The notes under the pieces: generated by a model
Database searches by the model: none
What the model saw: only the letters and a program-made list of their open reading frames with translations
What the model was told of the DNA's origin: nothing
Shown: positions 1 to 7,759 of the stretch, piece by piece
Position numbering within the stretch: the stretch's first letter is position 1
How the letters are laid out: every line of letters begins with the position of its first letter
Assembly: GCA_934572465.1 (NCBI GenBank)
Contig: CAKTLG010000013.1
Location: 1 to 43,881 of the forward strand
Source of the DNA: an uncultured Oscillospiraceae bacterium
GTDB lineage: Bacteria; Bacillota; Clostridia; Oscillospirales; Oscillospiraceae
Length of the DNA stretch: 43,881 nucleotides
Direction of reading: 5' to 3'
Program-made: the position numbers and the translations under genes

Positions 1-2
1 TC

Positions 3-92
3 ACGCTCCAGCACGGCGTGCTGCATCGTGAGCAGACGCTCGCCGACGGCGGGGAATACTGCGACTATTTCATCACGGGCGAAAAGGAGTAA
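3..92 (+). CDS. C-terminal end of a gene cut by the window edge; L-2-amino-thiazoline-4-carboxylic acid hydrolase-like
   Basis: Only the last 29 codons are present, and the frame is open from the window edge to a TAA. The tail reads HREQTLADGGEYCDYFITG. This resembles the C-terminal signature of the L-2-amino-thiazoline-4-carboxylic acid hydrolase family, in which a Thr-Ile-Ala-x-Gly-Gly stretch is followed by Cys-Asp-Phe. Family members include an enzyme of L-cysteine formation from thiazoline and many uncharacterised clostridial proteins. The reading frame is supported by the strong terminator that begins at the stop codon. The family call rests on a short motif only; the alternative is an unrelated protein with a similar tail. 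Confidence 0.42.
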   Translation, partial: TLQHGVLHREQTLADGGEYCDYFITGEKE

Positions 93-127
93 AAAAATCT
101 GCGACATGCTGTCGCAGATTTTTTTAT
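91..127. terminator. Bidirectional intrinsic terminator
   Basis: An 11-bp perfect stem (96-106 with 110-120) around a TGC loop is flanked by an A-run on the left and a T-run on the right, so it can end transcripts from both sides. It lies between the convergent partial gene and the YgjP-like gene, and its T-run touches the stop codon of the latter. Confidence 0.9.
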
Positions 128-639
128 TCTTTCAGCAGCTTCATCCGCTCGCGCCAGTCGGGCATGTAGCGCTCGATGAGCGCGTAGAACGCGGGGGAGT
201 GGTCGTGGTGGCGGATGTGCGCGAGCTCGTGGACGACGACATAGTCGATGGCTTCGCGCGGATACTGCATCAGCCGCCAGGAAAAGCAAAGGCTGTTTTT
301 CCCACTGCACGAGCCAAAGCGCGTGCGCGCGGACGTGATCTTGAGGCCCGTCGGCGTGAGGCCCATGATGCCGCTCCAGTAATCGACGCGCATCGGGAGG
401 TATTCCTTCGCACGCGCGATGAGCGCTTTGCGCTCCTCGTCCGTCGGCTCGGGATGGGCAAGGCGGCGCGCCTGCTGCTTTTCGCGGGCGCGGGTAAGCC
501 AGCCCTCGTGCTCGGCGACGAAGCGGTCGATAAATTCCTTTTTGACGCCGTAGGGCGCGCGGACGACGGCGCGGCCGTCGCGGTCCAATTGCAGGGACAT
601 CGTACGGCGCTTGGCGCGAATCAGCGTATAGCCCGTCAT
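124..639 (-). CDS. YgjP-type metal-dependent hydrolase (DUF45, zincin fold)
   Basis: A 171-residue protein with the zinc-metallopeptidase signature HELAHIRHHDHSPAFY near the C-terminus: HExxH supplies two metal ligands and the catalytic Glu, and the downstream His is the probable third ligand. The C-terminal block PDWRERMKLL is typical of the YgjP/DUF45 family (PF01863). The cellular substrate of this family is unknown. The start is placed at the Met of MTGYTLIRAKRR because it overlaps the stop of the upstream DUF1653 gene in an ATGA arrangement, implying translational coupling. A longer frame reaches position 699 but runs through the DUF1653 coding sequence. Confidence 0.85.
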   Translation of the reverse strand: MTGYTLIRAKRRTMSLQLDRDGRAVVRAPYGVKKEFIDRFVAEHEGWLTRAREKQQARRLAHPEPTDEERKALIARAKEYLPMRVDYWSGIMGLTPTGLKITSARTRFGSCSGKNSLCFSWRLMQYPREAIDYVVVHELAHIRHHDHSPAFYALIERYMPDWRERMKLLKE

Positions 640-851
640 TCGCCGATATAGGTGAAGCGGCGGAACGTCTTGCCGTCGCGCTCGACAGTCTCGTTCCACA
701 TGCTCACGGGCCGCACCCAGAGGCCGAAGTCGCCGTACAGCGCGCGATAGACGACGAGCTCCTCCTCCGTCTCTGAATGACGTGCGACGCCGAGGACCTC
801 ATATTCTTTGCCCTTGAAGTGGCGGTAGCGCCCGGGCTTGATGCTTTCCAT
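636..851 (-). CDS. DUF1653 domain protein
   Basis: A 71-residue protein: MESIKPGRYRHFKGKEYEV is followed by a HSETEEELVVYRALYG block and a WVRPVSMW block. These are the hallmark segments of DUF1653, a small beta-rich family of unknown function found widely in bacteria. The start is chosen by a GGAGG at proper spacing upstream of this ATG; an in-frame ATG six codons earlier lacks one. It is first in a two-gene unit with the YgjP-like hydrolase (4-bp overlap). A TATACT at 888-883 on the minus strand is a possible -10, but no convincing -35 accompanies it. Confidence 0.85.
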   Translation of the reverse strand: MESIKPGRYRHFKGKEYEVLGVARHSETEEELVVYRALYGDFGLWVRPVSMWNETVERDGKTFRRFTYIGE

Positions 852-901
852 GAATGATGCCTCCTGCAAAGGATTTGGATAGAGTATAGCACGAAGAAGC
901 G

Positions 902-934
902 AAAAAAGGAAGCGGCGCGTGCCGCTTCCTTTTT
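902..934. terminator. Terminator downstream of uraA
   Basis: A 10-bp perfect GC-rich stem (907-916 with 921-930, GCGT loop). On the minus strand it is followed by six T residues, just past the uraA stop at 958. The plus-strand side also has a short T-run. Confidence 0.85.
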
Positions 935-957
935 GATTTGATTTTGAAGTTTGCTTC

Positions 958-2340
958 TTAGTAGCTGCCGAGGTCGGCGGACTTGTCGCCCGTGACGCTG
1001 ACGCCGAACTCGTAGTCGTTGCCGGGGAGGATGGCGTTCAGGATGACACCGCACAGGGCCGCGATGGCGAGGCCGGAGAGGGTGACGGCCGCGCCGCCGA
1101 CAGTGAAGGTGATGCCGCCGACCGAGCTGAAGCCGAGGCCGCTGACGAACATGACCGCTGCGATGATCAGGTTGCGGGACTTGGTGAGGTCGACCTGGTT
1201 TTCCACGATATTGCGCACACCGACCGCGGAGATCATACCGTAGAGGATGAAGCTGACGCCGCCGACGATGGCCGCGGGGATGGAGTTGACGAGCGCGTCA
1301 AACTTGGGGGAGAAGCTCAGGACGATGGCGTAGAGCGCGGCGAGGCGCACGACGCGGGGGTCGTAGACCTTGGAGAGAGCGAGCACGCCGGTGTTTTCGC
1401 CGTAGGTGGTGTTGGCGGGGCCGCCGAACATACCGGCGAGCGCGGTGGCGAGACCGTCGCCGATGAGCGTGCGGTGCAGGCCGGGATCCTCGATGAAGTT
1501 CCTGCCGGTGGTGGAGGAGATGGCGGAGATGTCGCCGATGTGCTCCATCATGGCGGCGATGGCGATGGGCGCCATGACGAGGATGGATGTGAGGTCAAAC
1601 TTTGCGATGACAAACTGCTGGAGGCCGACGAGGTGCGCCTCGCTGACGGCGGCGAAGTTGACGAGCGGCTGCATCACGCCGTTCGCATCGGGGAGCTGCG
1701 CGCCGCAGGCGGTGGCGATCAGGGCGACGATGTAGCTGCCGACGACGCCGAGCAGGATGGGGATGATCTTGACCATGCCCTTGCCCCAGATGTTGGCGAC
1801 CACGATGATCGCCATGGCGACAAGCGCGAGCCACCAGCAGGTCGCGGCGTTGTTGATCGCGGAGCCGGAGAGGTTCAGGCCGATCATGATGATCATGGGG
1901 CCGGTGACGATGGGCGGGAAGTAGCGCATGACCTTCTTGGCGCCGAGGAGCTTGAACAGCAGCGCGAGCACGAGGTAGAGAAGACCGGCGATCACGATGC
2001 CGCCGAGCGCGTAGGCGAGCTTTTCATTGCCGCTCATGGCGGCGTACTTGCCGGAGTCCAGCTTGGCGACGGTCTCAAAGCCGCCGAGGTAGGCGAACGA
2101 GGAGCCGAGGAACGCGGGGACCTTCAGCTTGGTGCAGACATGGAACAGCAGCGTGCCGAGACCGGCAAACAGCAGCGTGGTCTGGATGGAGAGCGGCAGA
2201 CCGTAGCCCTGCACGAGAATGGGGACGAGCACCGTTGCGCCGAACATGGCGAACATGTGCTGCAGGCCCAGTACCAGCATTCTGGGGGTGCCCAGCTGGC
2301 GGGCTTCGTAGATGACTTCCTGTCCGAGTTCTTTCTTCAT
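958..2340 (-). CDS. uraA: Uracil permease (NCS2 family)
   Basis: A 460-residue, roughly 14-helix nucleobase:proton symporter of the inner membrane. Diagnostic segments are QHMFAMFGATVLVP in helix 1, FLGSSFAYLGG in the helix 3 region, MMEHIGDISAIS (substrate-binding Glu) and TTYGENTGVLALSKVYDP (second key Glu). The TTYGEN form is that of uracil-type rather than xanthine-type members. The start follows AAGAGGG at suitable spacing; an upstream ATG 14 codons earlier has no ribosome site and lies in the leader. The gene stands alone, ends at a strong terminator, and is preceded by a leader-peptide ORF and attenuator (2416-2525), so expression is probably set by pyrimidine nucleotide level. Confidence 0.93.
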   Translation of the reverse strand: MKKELGQEVIYEARQLGTPRMLVLGLQHMFAMFGATVLVPILVQGYGLPLSIQTTLLFAGLGTLLFHVCTKLKVPAFLGSSFAYLGGFETVAKLDSGKYAAMSGNEKLAYALGGIVIAGLLYLVLALLFKLLGAKKVMRYFPPIVTGPMIIMIGLNLSGSAINNAATCWWLALVAMAIIVVANIWGKGMVKIIPILLGVVGSYIVALIATACGAQLPDANGVMQPLVNFAAVSEAHLVGLQQFVIAKFDLTSILVMAPIAIAAMMEHIGDISAISSTTGRNFIEDPGLHRTLIGDGLATALAGMFGGPANTTYGENTGVLALSKVYDPRVVRLAALYAIVLSFSPKFDALVNSIPAAIVGGVSFILYGMISAVGVRNIVENQVDLTKSRNLIIAAVMFVSGLGFSSVGGITFTVGGAAVTLSGLAIAALCGVILNAILPGNDYEFGVSVTGDKSADLGSY

Positions 2341-2415
2341 GTGATCTTCCCTCTTTCTTTTCGTTTTTTGATCTATGTTCATATTTGACCAAACGGCTTC
2401 GCGCCCCGCGCGGGC

Positions 2416-2447
2416 AAAAAGAAAGACCGGTAAAACGATTACCGGTC
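2416..2447 (-). terminator. Attenuator terminator in the uraA leader
   Basis: On the minus strand a 9-bp perfect stem (2447-2439 with 2433-2425), loop TCGTT, is followed by TTTCTTTTT (2424-2416). It lies 76 bp upstream of the uraA start and downstream of a promoter, so it can stop transcription before the gene. The stop codon of the leader ORF forms the last three bases of the left stem arm. A ribosome reaching that stop would therefore physically block the hairpin. Confidence 0.88.
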
Positions 2448-2525
2448 AATAGAAACAATATCAATAAAAAAAACAGAAACACCAACGGCGGGGACTTTCT
2501 TTTTCGGCACCGTGCAGAGCTTCAT
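2439..2525 (-). CDS. uraA leader peptide (28 aa), candidate UTP-sensing attenuation peptide
   Basis: A short ORF, MKLCTVPKKKVPAVGVSVFF followed by IDIVSIDR. It begins at an ATG eight bases after GGAGGG, about 28 nt from the predicted transcription start. The first half uses the GC-rich codons of the genome. The second half (2486-2448) has 13 consecutive codons all ending in T, including TTT TTT, giving 26 T in 39 bases. The TAA sits in the left arm of the intrinsic terminator. This matches the enterobacterial pyrBI leader: at low UTP, polymerase pauses in the U-rich tract, the ribosome catches up and prevents terminator folding. The peptide itself probably has no function of its own. Confidence 0.72.
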   Translation of the reverse strand: MKLCTVPKKKVPAVGVSVFFIDIVSIDR

Positions 2526-2559
2526 GGCGTGTTCCCTCCGTTTCATTTTCTTCTGGCAT

Positions 2560-2588
2560 AGGATACATGAAAGCGGCGGAAAATGCAA
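2560..2588 (-). promoter_or_regulatory. Promoter of the uraA leader transcript
   Basis: Minus-strand TTGCAT (2588-2583), 17-bp spacer, TATCCT (2565-2560). The start would fall near 2553, leaving about 28 nt before the leader ATG. Each hexamer matches consensus at four positions. Confidence 0.55.
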
Positions 2589-2617
2589 GCTGGGATATCG
2601 AACAAGAATGATGAAAG

Positions 2618-2650
2618 TGCGCCGTCATTTTTGTGAAAAATGACGGCGCA
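2618..2650. repeat. 15-bp perfect inverted repeat between divergent uraA and symporter genes
   Basis: Arms 2618-2632 and 2636-2650 are perfect complements around a GTG centre. The outer part is GC-rich and the inner part a T5/A5 block. No T-run follows the outer ends, so it is not a standard terminator. It lies upstream of both predicted promoters and could be a regulator site or a bidirectional hairpin. Confidence 0.6.
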
Positions 2651-2678
2651 AAACAGGGGAATCTCATGCAAAAGGGTA

Positions 2679-2707
2679 TTGCCAAGGATATAAAGATGCT
2701 GTAGAAT
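2679..2707 (+). promoter_or_regulatory. Promoter for the dicarboxylate/amino-acid symporter
   Basis: TTGCCA, 17-bp spacer, TAGAAT: both hexamers are one base from consensus. The transcript would start near 2714. Its leader carries a 6-bp inverted repeat CTCCTA/TAGGAG (2715-2720 and 2738-2743) that could fold close to the start codon. Confidence 0.65.
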
Positions 2708-2769
2708 AGAGAAACTCCTATTGATGCAATCTATAAGTAGGAGATATTTTAAGAAAGTGTGTGTGGAGC

Positions 2770-4005
2770 ATGGAAAAGAAAAAACTCAGCCTGCCGGTGC
2801 AGATCGTTATTGCGCTCATCCTCGGTATTGCGGCCGGTCTTATCTTCTATTTTATCGGTAAGCCCGAATTTACCACCAACTACTTAAAGCCCTTCGGCAC
2901 GATCTTCGTCAACCTCCTCAAGTTTATCGTTGTCCCTGTCGTGCTGCTGTCGATGATCGACGGTATCATCTCCATGGGCGATATGAAGAAGGTCGGCTCC
3001 GTCGGCTGGAAGACGGTCGCCTACTTCCTCGTGACCACCGCGATCGCCTGTGTGATCGGTCTGGTGTTCGCCAACCTCTTCAACAATGCAGGCTGGTTTC
3101 CCACGCTCGCGCTGGAGGACGGCGCGGTCTGGGATAAGGCCACCAGCGCCAACTTCATGGATACTCTGGTCGCCATCTTCCCGAGCAATATGTGGAAATC
3201 CTTTACCGATGCGAACATGCTGCAGGTCATCGTCATCGCGCTGATGTTCGGCGGCGGCATTCTTGCTACAGGCGAAAAGGGCAAGCTTGCCAAGGACCTG
3301 ATCTCCACGCTCTATGCCGTCATTGAGCGCGTGATGGCTTTCATCATTTCCCTGAGCCCCATCGGCGTGTTCACGATGATGGCGTGGGTCGTCGCCACGC
3401 AGGGACCTGAGATCCTCGGCTCCCTCGCCGTCGTGCTCGGCTGTGCCTACTTGGGCTACATCGTCCACGCGATCCTCTGCTATTCCTTCTCGGCCAAAGC
3501 GTTTGCGGGCATCAGCCCCTTCGCCTTCTTCAAAAAGGCTTCTCCCGCGATGATCTTTGCCTTCACCTCCACCTCCTCCGCCGCCACCATCCCCCTGAGC
3601 AAGGAGTGCGCGGATGAGCTGGGCGCGGAGAACGACGTGTCCTCCTTCGTCATCCCCCTCGGCGCGACGATCAACATGGACGGCACAGCCATCTACCAGT
3701 GCGTTGCGACGATCTTCCTCGCCACCTGCTGCGGCATGACGCTGACTGCCGGCCAGATGGTCACGATCGTCGTCACCGCGACGCTTGCCTCCATCGGCAC
3801 AGCCGGTACGCCGGGCGCGGGCATGATCATGCTCGCCATGGTGCTCGAGGCGATGAACATTCCTGTCGACATGATCATGATCATCTACGGCATCGACCGC
3901 CTCTTCGACATGGGCCGTACCTGCCTCAACATCACGGGCGACATCTCCTGCGCCTGCTGCGTGACCAAGTGGGAGAGCAAGAAGGCCGCGCAGATCGCCA
4001 AGTAA
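2770..4005 (+). CDS. Dicarboxylate/amino acid:cation symporter (DAACS family)
   Basis: A 411-residue membrane transporter of the glutamate transporter fold. Key features are the serine-rich re-entrant loop TSTSSAATIPLSKECA, the NMDGT motif in GATINMDGTAIYQ, the second re-entrant loop GTAGTPGAGMIMLAM, and DRLFDMGRTCLNITGD with the substrate-binding Asp/Arg/Asn residues. Such proteins import glutamate, aspartate, C4-dicarboxylates or small neutral amino acids with Na+ or H+; the substrate cannot be fixed from sequence. The start is uncertain: ATG 2770 has a GGAG only one base upstream, and GTG 2761 is in frame just before it. The gene is monocistronic between its own promoter and a strong terminator. 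Confidence 0.9.
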   Translation: MEKKKLSLPVQIVIALILGIAAGLIFYFIGKPEFTTNYLKPFGTIFVNLLKFIVVPVVLLSMIDGIISMGDMKKVGSVGWKTVAYFLVTTAIACVIGLVFANLFNNAGWFPTLALEDGAVWDKATSANFMDTLVAIFPSNMWKSFTDANMLQVIVIALMFGGGILATGEKGKLAKDLISTLYAVIERVMAFIISLSPIGVFTMMAWVVATQGPEILGSLAVVLGCAYLGYIVHAILCYSFSAKAFAGISPFAFFKKASPAMIFAFTSTSSAATIPLSKECADELGAENDVSSFVIPLGATINMDGTAIYQCVATIFLATCCGMTLTAGQMVTIVVTATLASIGTAGTPGAGMIMLAMVLEAMNIPVDMIMIIYGIDRLFDMGRTCLNITGDISCACCVTKWESKKAAQIAK

Positions 4006-4036
4006 GCGCCATCCTCTTGTACAAAGCAGATGAAAA

Positions 4037-4068
4037 GCGCCGCTTCCGTACGGAAGCGGCGCCTTCTT
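4037..4068 (+). terminator. Terminator after the symporter gene
   Basis: A 26-bp perfect palindrome (11-bp stem 4037-4047 with 4052-4062, GTAC loop) followed by CTTCTT, 30 bp after the stop codon. Confidence 0.8.
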
Positions 4069-4091
4069 GCGGGAAAACGGATACGTCATGG

Positions 4092-4120
4092 TTGCTTTTT
4101 CCGCGTGCGCGGCGTAAAAT
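4092..4120 (+). promoter_or_regulatory. Promoter for the EamA-type permease
   Basis: TTGCTT, 17-bp spacer, TAAAAT, directly after the preceding terminator and about 50 bp upstream of the start codon. Confidence 0.65.
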
Positions 4121-4170
4121 GGCGAGGACGTGCCGCGAGGACAGCGGGGCGGAGAAAGGGACGAGAAGGT

Positions 4171-5133
4171 ATGACGGATCGAAAGCGCGGATATCTGTAC
4201 ATTCTGCTGGCGGCGGCGCTGTATTCGACCACTGAGGTCGCGCTCAAGGGGCTTGGCGGGGCGTTCGCGCCCATGCAGGTGACGGTAGAGCGCGTGCTGC
4301 TCGGCGCGGCGGCGCTGCTGCCGTTTGCTCTGCGGGACCTGAAAAAGCGCGGTATCACGCTGACAGGGTCGGACTGGGGCTACTTTGCGCTGCTCGGCTT
4401 TTTGACCGTTACGCTGCATATGTCGCTTTTGCAGATGGCGGTGCTGCATATGGACGCCTCGGCCACGTCGATCATCTATTCGGGCAACCCCGTGTTCGCG
4501 CTGGCGGCGGCGCACCTCATCCTGCACGAGCCGCTGAAGAAGAATCACCTGCTCGCCATCGGCGTGGAGCTGATCGGCATTCTCCTTATCCTGAATCCGG
4601 CGCATCTGGAGATCAGCGTGCGCGGCTTTCTGGAGATCATCACCGCCACGGTGCTCTTTGCCATGTACGGCACGCTCTGCAAGCTGCGCCTGCCGCGGCT
4701 GGGGGCGCTTGTGATCACGACCTTCAATATGGTCGTCGGCGGGGTGGAGCTGCTCTTTCTGCTGCTGCTCGGCGAGCTGCCGGCGATCGGCGCGCTGTAT
4801 ACCGGCCTGGGGCTGGATATTTTCGCGGGCGTTCCGTTTTTCACGGGCTTTACGCTCAAGTCGGCGCTGCTTTTGTGCCATGTCGGCATCGGCTGCGCGG
4901 CCATCGGCTTTCTGCTCACGGCGAAGATCACGGAGTACACCTCCGCAACGGAGGCGTCGTTTGTATATCTCATCAAGCCCATCCTTGCAACGATACTGGC
5001 TGTTGCCGTGTACCACGAGCACATCAGCGTGAACCGCATGATCGGCATTGCGTTCTTTGTGGCGGCGTCGCTGTGCGTCAGCGTGCCGGTGCTGCGCGAG
5101 CTGCGGCGCGAGCGCGCGCGGACAAAGACATAA
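4171..5133 (+). CDS. EamA/DMT-family transporter
   Basis: A 320-residue protein with ten predicted membrane helices arranged as two EamA repeats. The first begins YLYILLAAALYSTTEVALKG; the second follows the HLEISVRGFLEIITATVLFA region and includes FLLTAKITEYTSATEASFVY and LIKPILATILAVAVYHEH, typical of drug/metabolite transporters. Members export amino acids or metabolites, and the substrate cannot be inferred here. The ATG at 4171 is chosen for the AGAAGG immediately upstream; an upstream in-frame ATG at 4030 would start inside the preceding terminator. Monocistronic, with its own promoter and a shared terminator. Confidence 0.88.
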   Translation: MTDRKRGYLYILLAAALYSTTEVALKGLGGAFAPMQVTVERVLLGAAALLPFALRDLKKRGITLTGSDWGYFALLGFLTVTLHMSLLQMAVLHMDASATSIIYSGNPVFALAAAHLILHEPLKKNHLLAIGVELIGILLILNPAHLEISVRGFLEIITATVLFAMYGTLCKLRLPRLGALVITTFNMVVGGVELLFLLLLGELPAIGALYTGLGLDIFAGVPFFTGFTLKSALLLCHVGIGCAAIGFLLTAKITEYTSATEASFVYLIKPILATILAVAVYHEHISVNRMIGIAFFVAASLCVSVPVLRELRRERARTKT

Positions 5134-5134
5134 T

Positions 5135-5168
5135 AAAACGGGAAAGGCACCGGCCTTTCCCGTTTTCA
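5135..5168. terminator. Bidirectional terminator between convergent EamA and MATE genes
   Basis: A 14-bp perfect stem (5135-5148 with 5153-5166) around ACCG, with A4 and T4 at its ends, so it serves both converging genes. Confidence 0.9.
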
Positions 5169-5169
5169 T

Positions 5170-6552
5170 TTATTCGTCGATGCGGGTGATATCATGCACC
5201 CATCTGCCGCTGTGAACGCGCAGGATGCCGATGGGCGTTTTGACGGCGGATTCGACCATCAGGCACAGGCAGAAGACCTCGTTGGGCACCTTGAGCACGA
5301 TGCCCAGCAGATACATCGCCGGCAGCGCCGCGCACCAGAGCGGAATATTGTCGATCAGGAGCGAGGCGCGCACATCGCCGCCGCCGCGCAGCACGCCCAC
5401 GACCATCGTGGTCGAAAAGCTGTGGAGCGGCATGGCACAGGCGTAACAGGCGATCATCACGCTGCAGAGCCGTTCGGCAGAAGCGGAGAGGGAAAAGAGC
5501 GGCATGACCACGGGACGCATCAGCGTGAGGAACATCACATATTCCAGCGCGCCGATCACCACGCCGAACGCCGCCGCCGTGAAGCAGAGCGCGCGGCCGA
5601 TGCTGTAAACGCCCTTGAGGTTGCCCGCGCCGATCTCCTTGCCGACGATGACGGCGACCGCCGCGGCGATGCCGAAGATGCCGGAGGTCATGAGCTTGTC
5701 GATGTTGCCGGCGAGCGTGTAGGCGGCGATGAGGTCAGAGCTTGCGGCCATGTGGCCCATGATGACCGTTATCATGGAAAAGCCAAAGCCCCAGAGCGTC
5801 TCGTTGGCGAGCACGGGCGCGCTGTAGCGCAGGAACTTGCGCAGCATATCCACGCCCGGGCGCAGCAGGGCGCGCGGCAGCAGCGGCACCGTGCGGCAGC
5901 GGAGGGCGTAGGAGAAGGCAAGGACGAACTCCACCACGCGCGAGAGCAGCGTCGCCACTGCCGCGCCCGTAATGCCGAGCGCGGGCAGACCGAGCTTGCC
6001 GAAGATGAGCACGTAGTTGCCTACGGTGTTGAAGAGCATCGACGCGCCGAACACGAGCATGCCGAAGCGCGGATTTTCAATGCTGCGCTGCATCCCGATG
6101 TAGATCGAGGAGAGGGAGTTGAAGATGTACGAAAAGCCGACGATGCGCAGATACGGTTCGCCCAGCGTGACGAGCGTCACATTATCGGTGACGAGATAGA
6201 GCACCTGCGCGGGGAAGAGGAACAGGATCAGCGCAAAGAGGACGCTCACGCCGCCCGCAATGAGAAAGCCGATGCCCATGACGCGGTTGATGCTCTCGCG
6301 GTCGCCGCGGCCCCAGTACTGGCTGATAAGTACGCTCGAGCCGCTTTGCAGGCCGAATACGACGAGCTGAATGATGAATACCGGCACGTTCGCCACCGTG
6401 ACGGCGGACATCTGGTCGCTGCTGAGAAGTCCCACCATGAACGTATCGAGAAAGCCGAGCGATGTGGTGATGAGATTCTGCACGATGACCGGCAGCGCCA
6501 GCAGGAACAATCGCCGGTAAAAGCCCTTGGGCTGATGAAGATAGGAAAACAT
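5170..6552 (-). CDS. MATE family efflux transporter
   Basis: A 460-residue protein with about 12 helices in two homologous halves. It begins MFSYLHQPKGFYRRLFLLAL, then PVIVQNLITTSLGFLDTFMV, the conserved first-helix signature of the NorM/DinF group. The second half starts at LRKFLRYSAPVLANETLWGF. MATE proteins export cationic drugs or metabolites using Na+ or H+. The start is set by GAGGT a few bases upstream. It lies 20 bp after the cysteine desulfurase stop, so the two are probably one transcript from the promoter at 7777; no functional link is evident. Confidence 0.92.
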   Translation of the reverse strand: MFSYLHQPKGFYRRLFLLALPVIVQNLITTSLGFLDTFMVGLLSSDQMSAVTVANVPVFIIQLVVFGLQSGSSVLISQYWGRGDRESINRVMGIGFLIAGGVSVLFALILFLFPAQVLYLVTDNVTLVTLGEPYLRIVGFSYIFNSLSSIYIGMQRSIENPRFGMLVFGASMLFNTVGNYVLIFGKLGLPALGITGAAVATLLSRVVEFVLAFSYALRCRTVPLLPRALLRPGVDMLRKFLRYSAPVLANETLWGFGFSMITVIMGHMAASSDLIAAYTLAGNIDKLMTSGIFGIAAAVAVIVGKEIGAGNLKGVYSIGRALCFTAAAFGVVIGALEYVMFLTLMRPVVMPLFSLSASAERLCSVMIACYACAMPLHSFSTTMVVGVLRGGGDVRASLLIDNIPLWCAALPAMYLLGIVLKVPNEVFCLCLMVESAVKTPIGILRVHSGRWVHDITRIDE

Positions 6553-6572
6553 GGAGACCTCGAATGTTGAAT

Positions 6573-7706
6573 TTACAGCATGGGGAAGCGCGTGTCCCGA
6601 TGCGCCTTGAGCGCGTCGGCGAGCGCGTCGATGTCCGTCTCCGTCGTCTCGGGATCGAAGCTGACGCGCAGCACGCCCGCGGCAGTCTTTTTGTCGAGCC
6701 CCAGCGCGCGGTAAACGTGGCTGAGCTGGCCGCGATGGCACGCCGAGCCTGCCGAGATGCAGATGCCCTGCGCGCCGAGCTCCGTGACGACGTTGGCCGA
6801 CGGGTAGCCGACGAGCGAGATGGCAAGGATGTGCGGCGCTTTTCCGCCGCCGACGCGGACGACGCCGTCGATCGCGAGCAGCTTTTCCTCGGCGTAGGCC
6901 TTGATGGCGGCCATGCGCGCGAGCTTTTCGTCTAAATGGTCGACACGCAGCGCGACCGCCCTGGCAAAGCCGGCGATCTGGCCCGTGGCCTCGGTGCCGG
7001 AGCGGAGACCGCCCTCCTGTCCGCCGCCGAGAATGAGCGGCTGCGGCGCGTGGATGCGCTCACCGAGGTACAGACCGCCGACACCCTTGGGCGCGCCGAG
7101 CTTGTGGCCGCTGACGGAGATGAGATCCGCGCCCAGCGTGTCGGCGCGGAAGGGGACCTTCAAAAAGGCCTGCACGGCGTCGGTGTGCAGCAGCGCGCGG
7201 GATTTTTTCGCCTTCAGCAGCTGCGCGACCTCGCCGACGGGAAAGATGCAGCCCGTTTCGTTGTTGACGAGCATCATCGTCACGAGCGCTGTGTCCTCGC
7301 GCAGCGCGGCCTCGACCTGCGCCGCCGTGATATCGCCGTTTTTGTCGGGCTTCAGGTATGTGACGGAATAGCCCTCCTGCTCGAGCGCCTTGCAGGGGTT
7401 CAGCACCGCGCTGTGCTCTACGGCGGTGGTGATGATGTGCCTGCCCGCATGGCGGTTCTGGTGCGCGGCAAGGCGGATGGCCCAGTTGTCGCTCTCCGAG
7501 CCGCAGGAGGTGAAGACGAATTGCTCGCTCTTGCAGCCGAGCGCGGCGGCGACCGTCCCGCGCGCGGCGGCGACGGCGTCGCGCGCAGCCTTTCCGATGG
7601 GGTACTGCGAGCTGGGGTTGCCCCAGCCGCTTGTCAGCGTATCATAAACGGCCTGCGCCACCTCCGCGGGGACGGGGGTGGTGGCCGCGTGATCGAGATA
7701 GATCAT
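6573..7706 (-). CDS. Cysteine desulfurase, NifS/IscS-like (class V aminotransferase fold)
   Basis: A 377-residue PLP enzyme that moves sulfur from cysteine to an active-site Cys for Fe-S cluster, tRNA thiolation or cofactor synthesis. It starts MIYLDHAATTPV. TTAVEHSAV carries the PLP-stacking His, HTDAVQA the cofactor-binding Asp176 and Gln179, and SVSGHKLGAPKG the Schiff-base Lys202. The loop SAGSACHRGQLSHV places the catalytic Cys at 323. The loop is of the long, group I-like type. No iscU or scaffold gene is adjacent; the downstream partner is a MATE exporter. Divergent from mtaB, itself an Fe-S enzyme for tRNA thiomethylation, which may be a meaningful pairing. Confidence 0.93.
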   Translation of the reverse strand: MIYLDHAATTPVPAEVAQAVYDTLTSGWGNPSSQYPIGKAARDAVAAARGTVAAALGCKSEQFVFTSCGSESDNWAIRLAAHQNRHAGRHIITTAVEHSAVLNPCKALEQEGYSVTYLKPDKNGDITAAQVEAALREDTALVTMMLVNNETGCIFPVGEVAQLLKAKKSRALLHTDAVQAFLKVPFRADTLGADLISVSGHKLGAPKGVGGLYLGERIHAPQPLILGGGQEGGLRSGTEATGQIAGFARAVALRVDHLDEKLARMAAIKAYAEEKLLAIDGVVRVGGGKAPHILAISLVGYPSANVVTELGAQGICISAGSACHRGQLSHVYRALGLDKKTAAGVLRVSFDPETTETDIDALADALKAHRDTRFPML

Positions 7707-7730
7707 ATCGGGAAAATCCTTTCTTTGGAC

Positions 7731-7759
7731 TTGTCAGAATGCCGAAATGATTATACAAT
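7731..7759 (+). promoter_or_regulatory. Promoter of mtaB-yfbR
   Basis: TTGTCA, 17-bp spacer, TACAAT. Its span overlaps the divergent promoter of the cysteine desulfurase (7777-7750), so the two cannot be occupied at once. The mtaB leader would be about 95 nt. Confidence 0.65.

Noticed and set aside
2884..5169. A 761-codon open frame on the minus strand over the symporter and EamA genes
   Set aside because: It spans two well-supported genes and a terminator on the other strand; its translation is Arg/His/Gln-rich with no fold-like pattern.
6573..7706. Cysteine desulfurase as part of a NiaR-controlled NAD synthesis operon, as nifS is in Bacillus
   Set aside because: It is 22 kb from niaR, has no palindrome like that at 30200-30249 in its promoter, and no nadA/B/C gene is adjacent.
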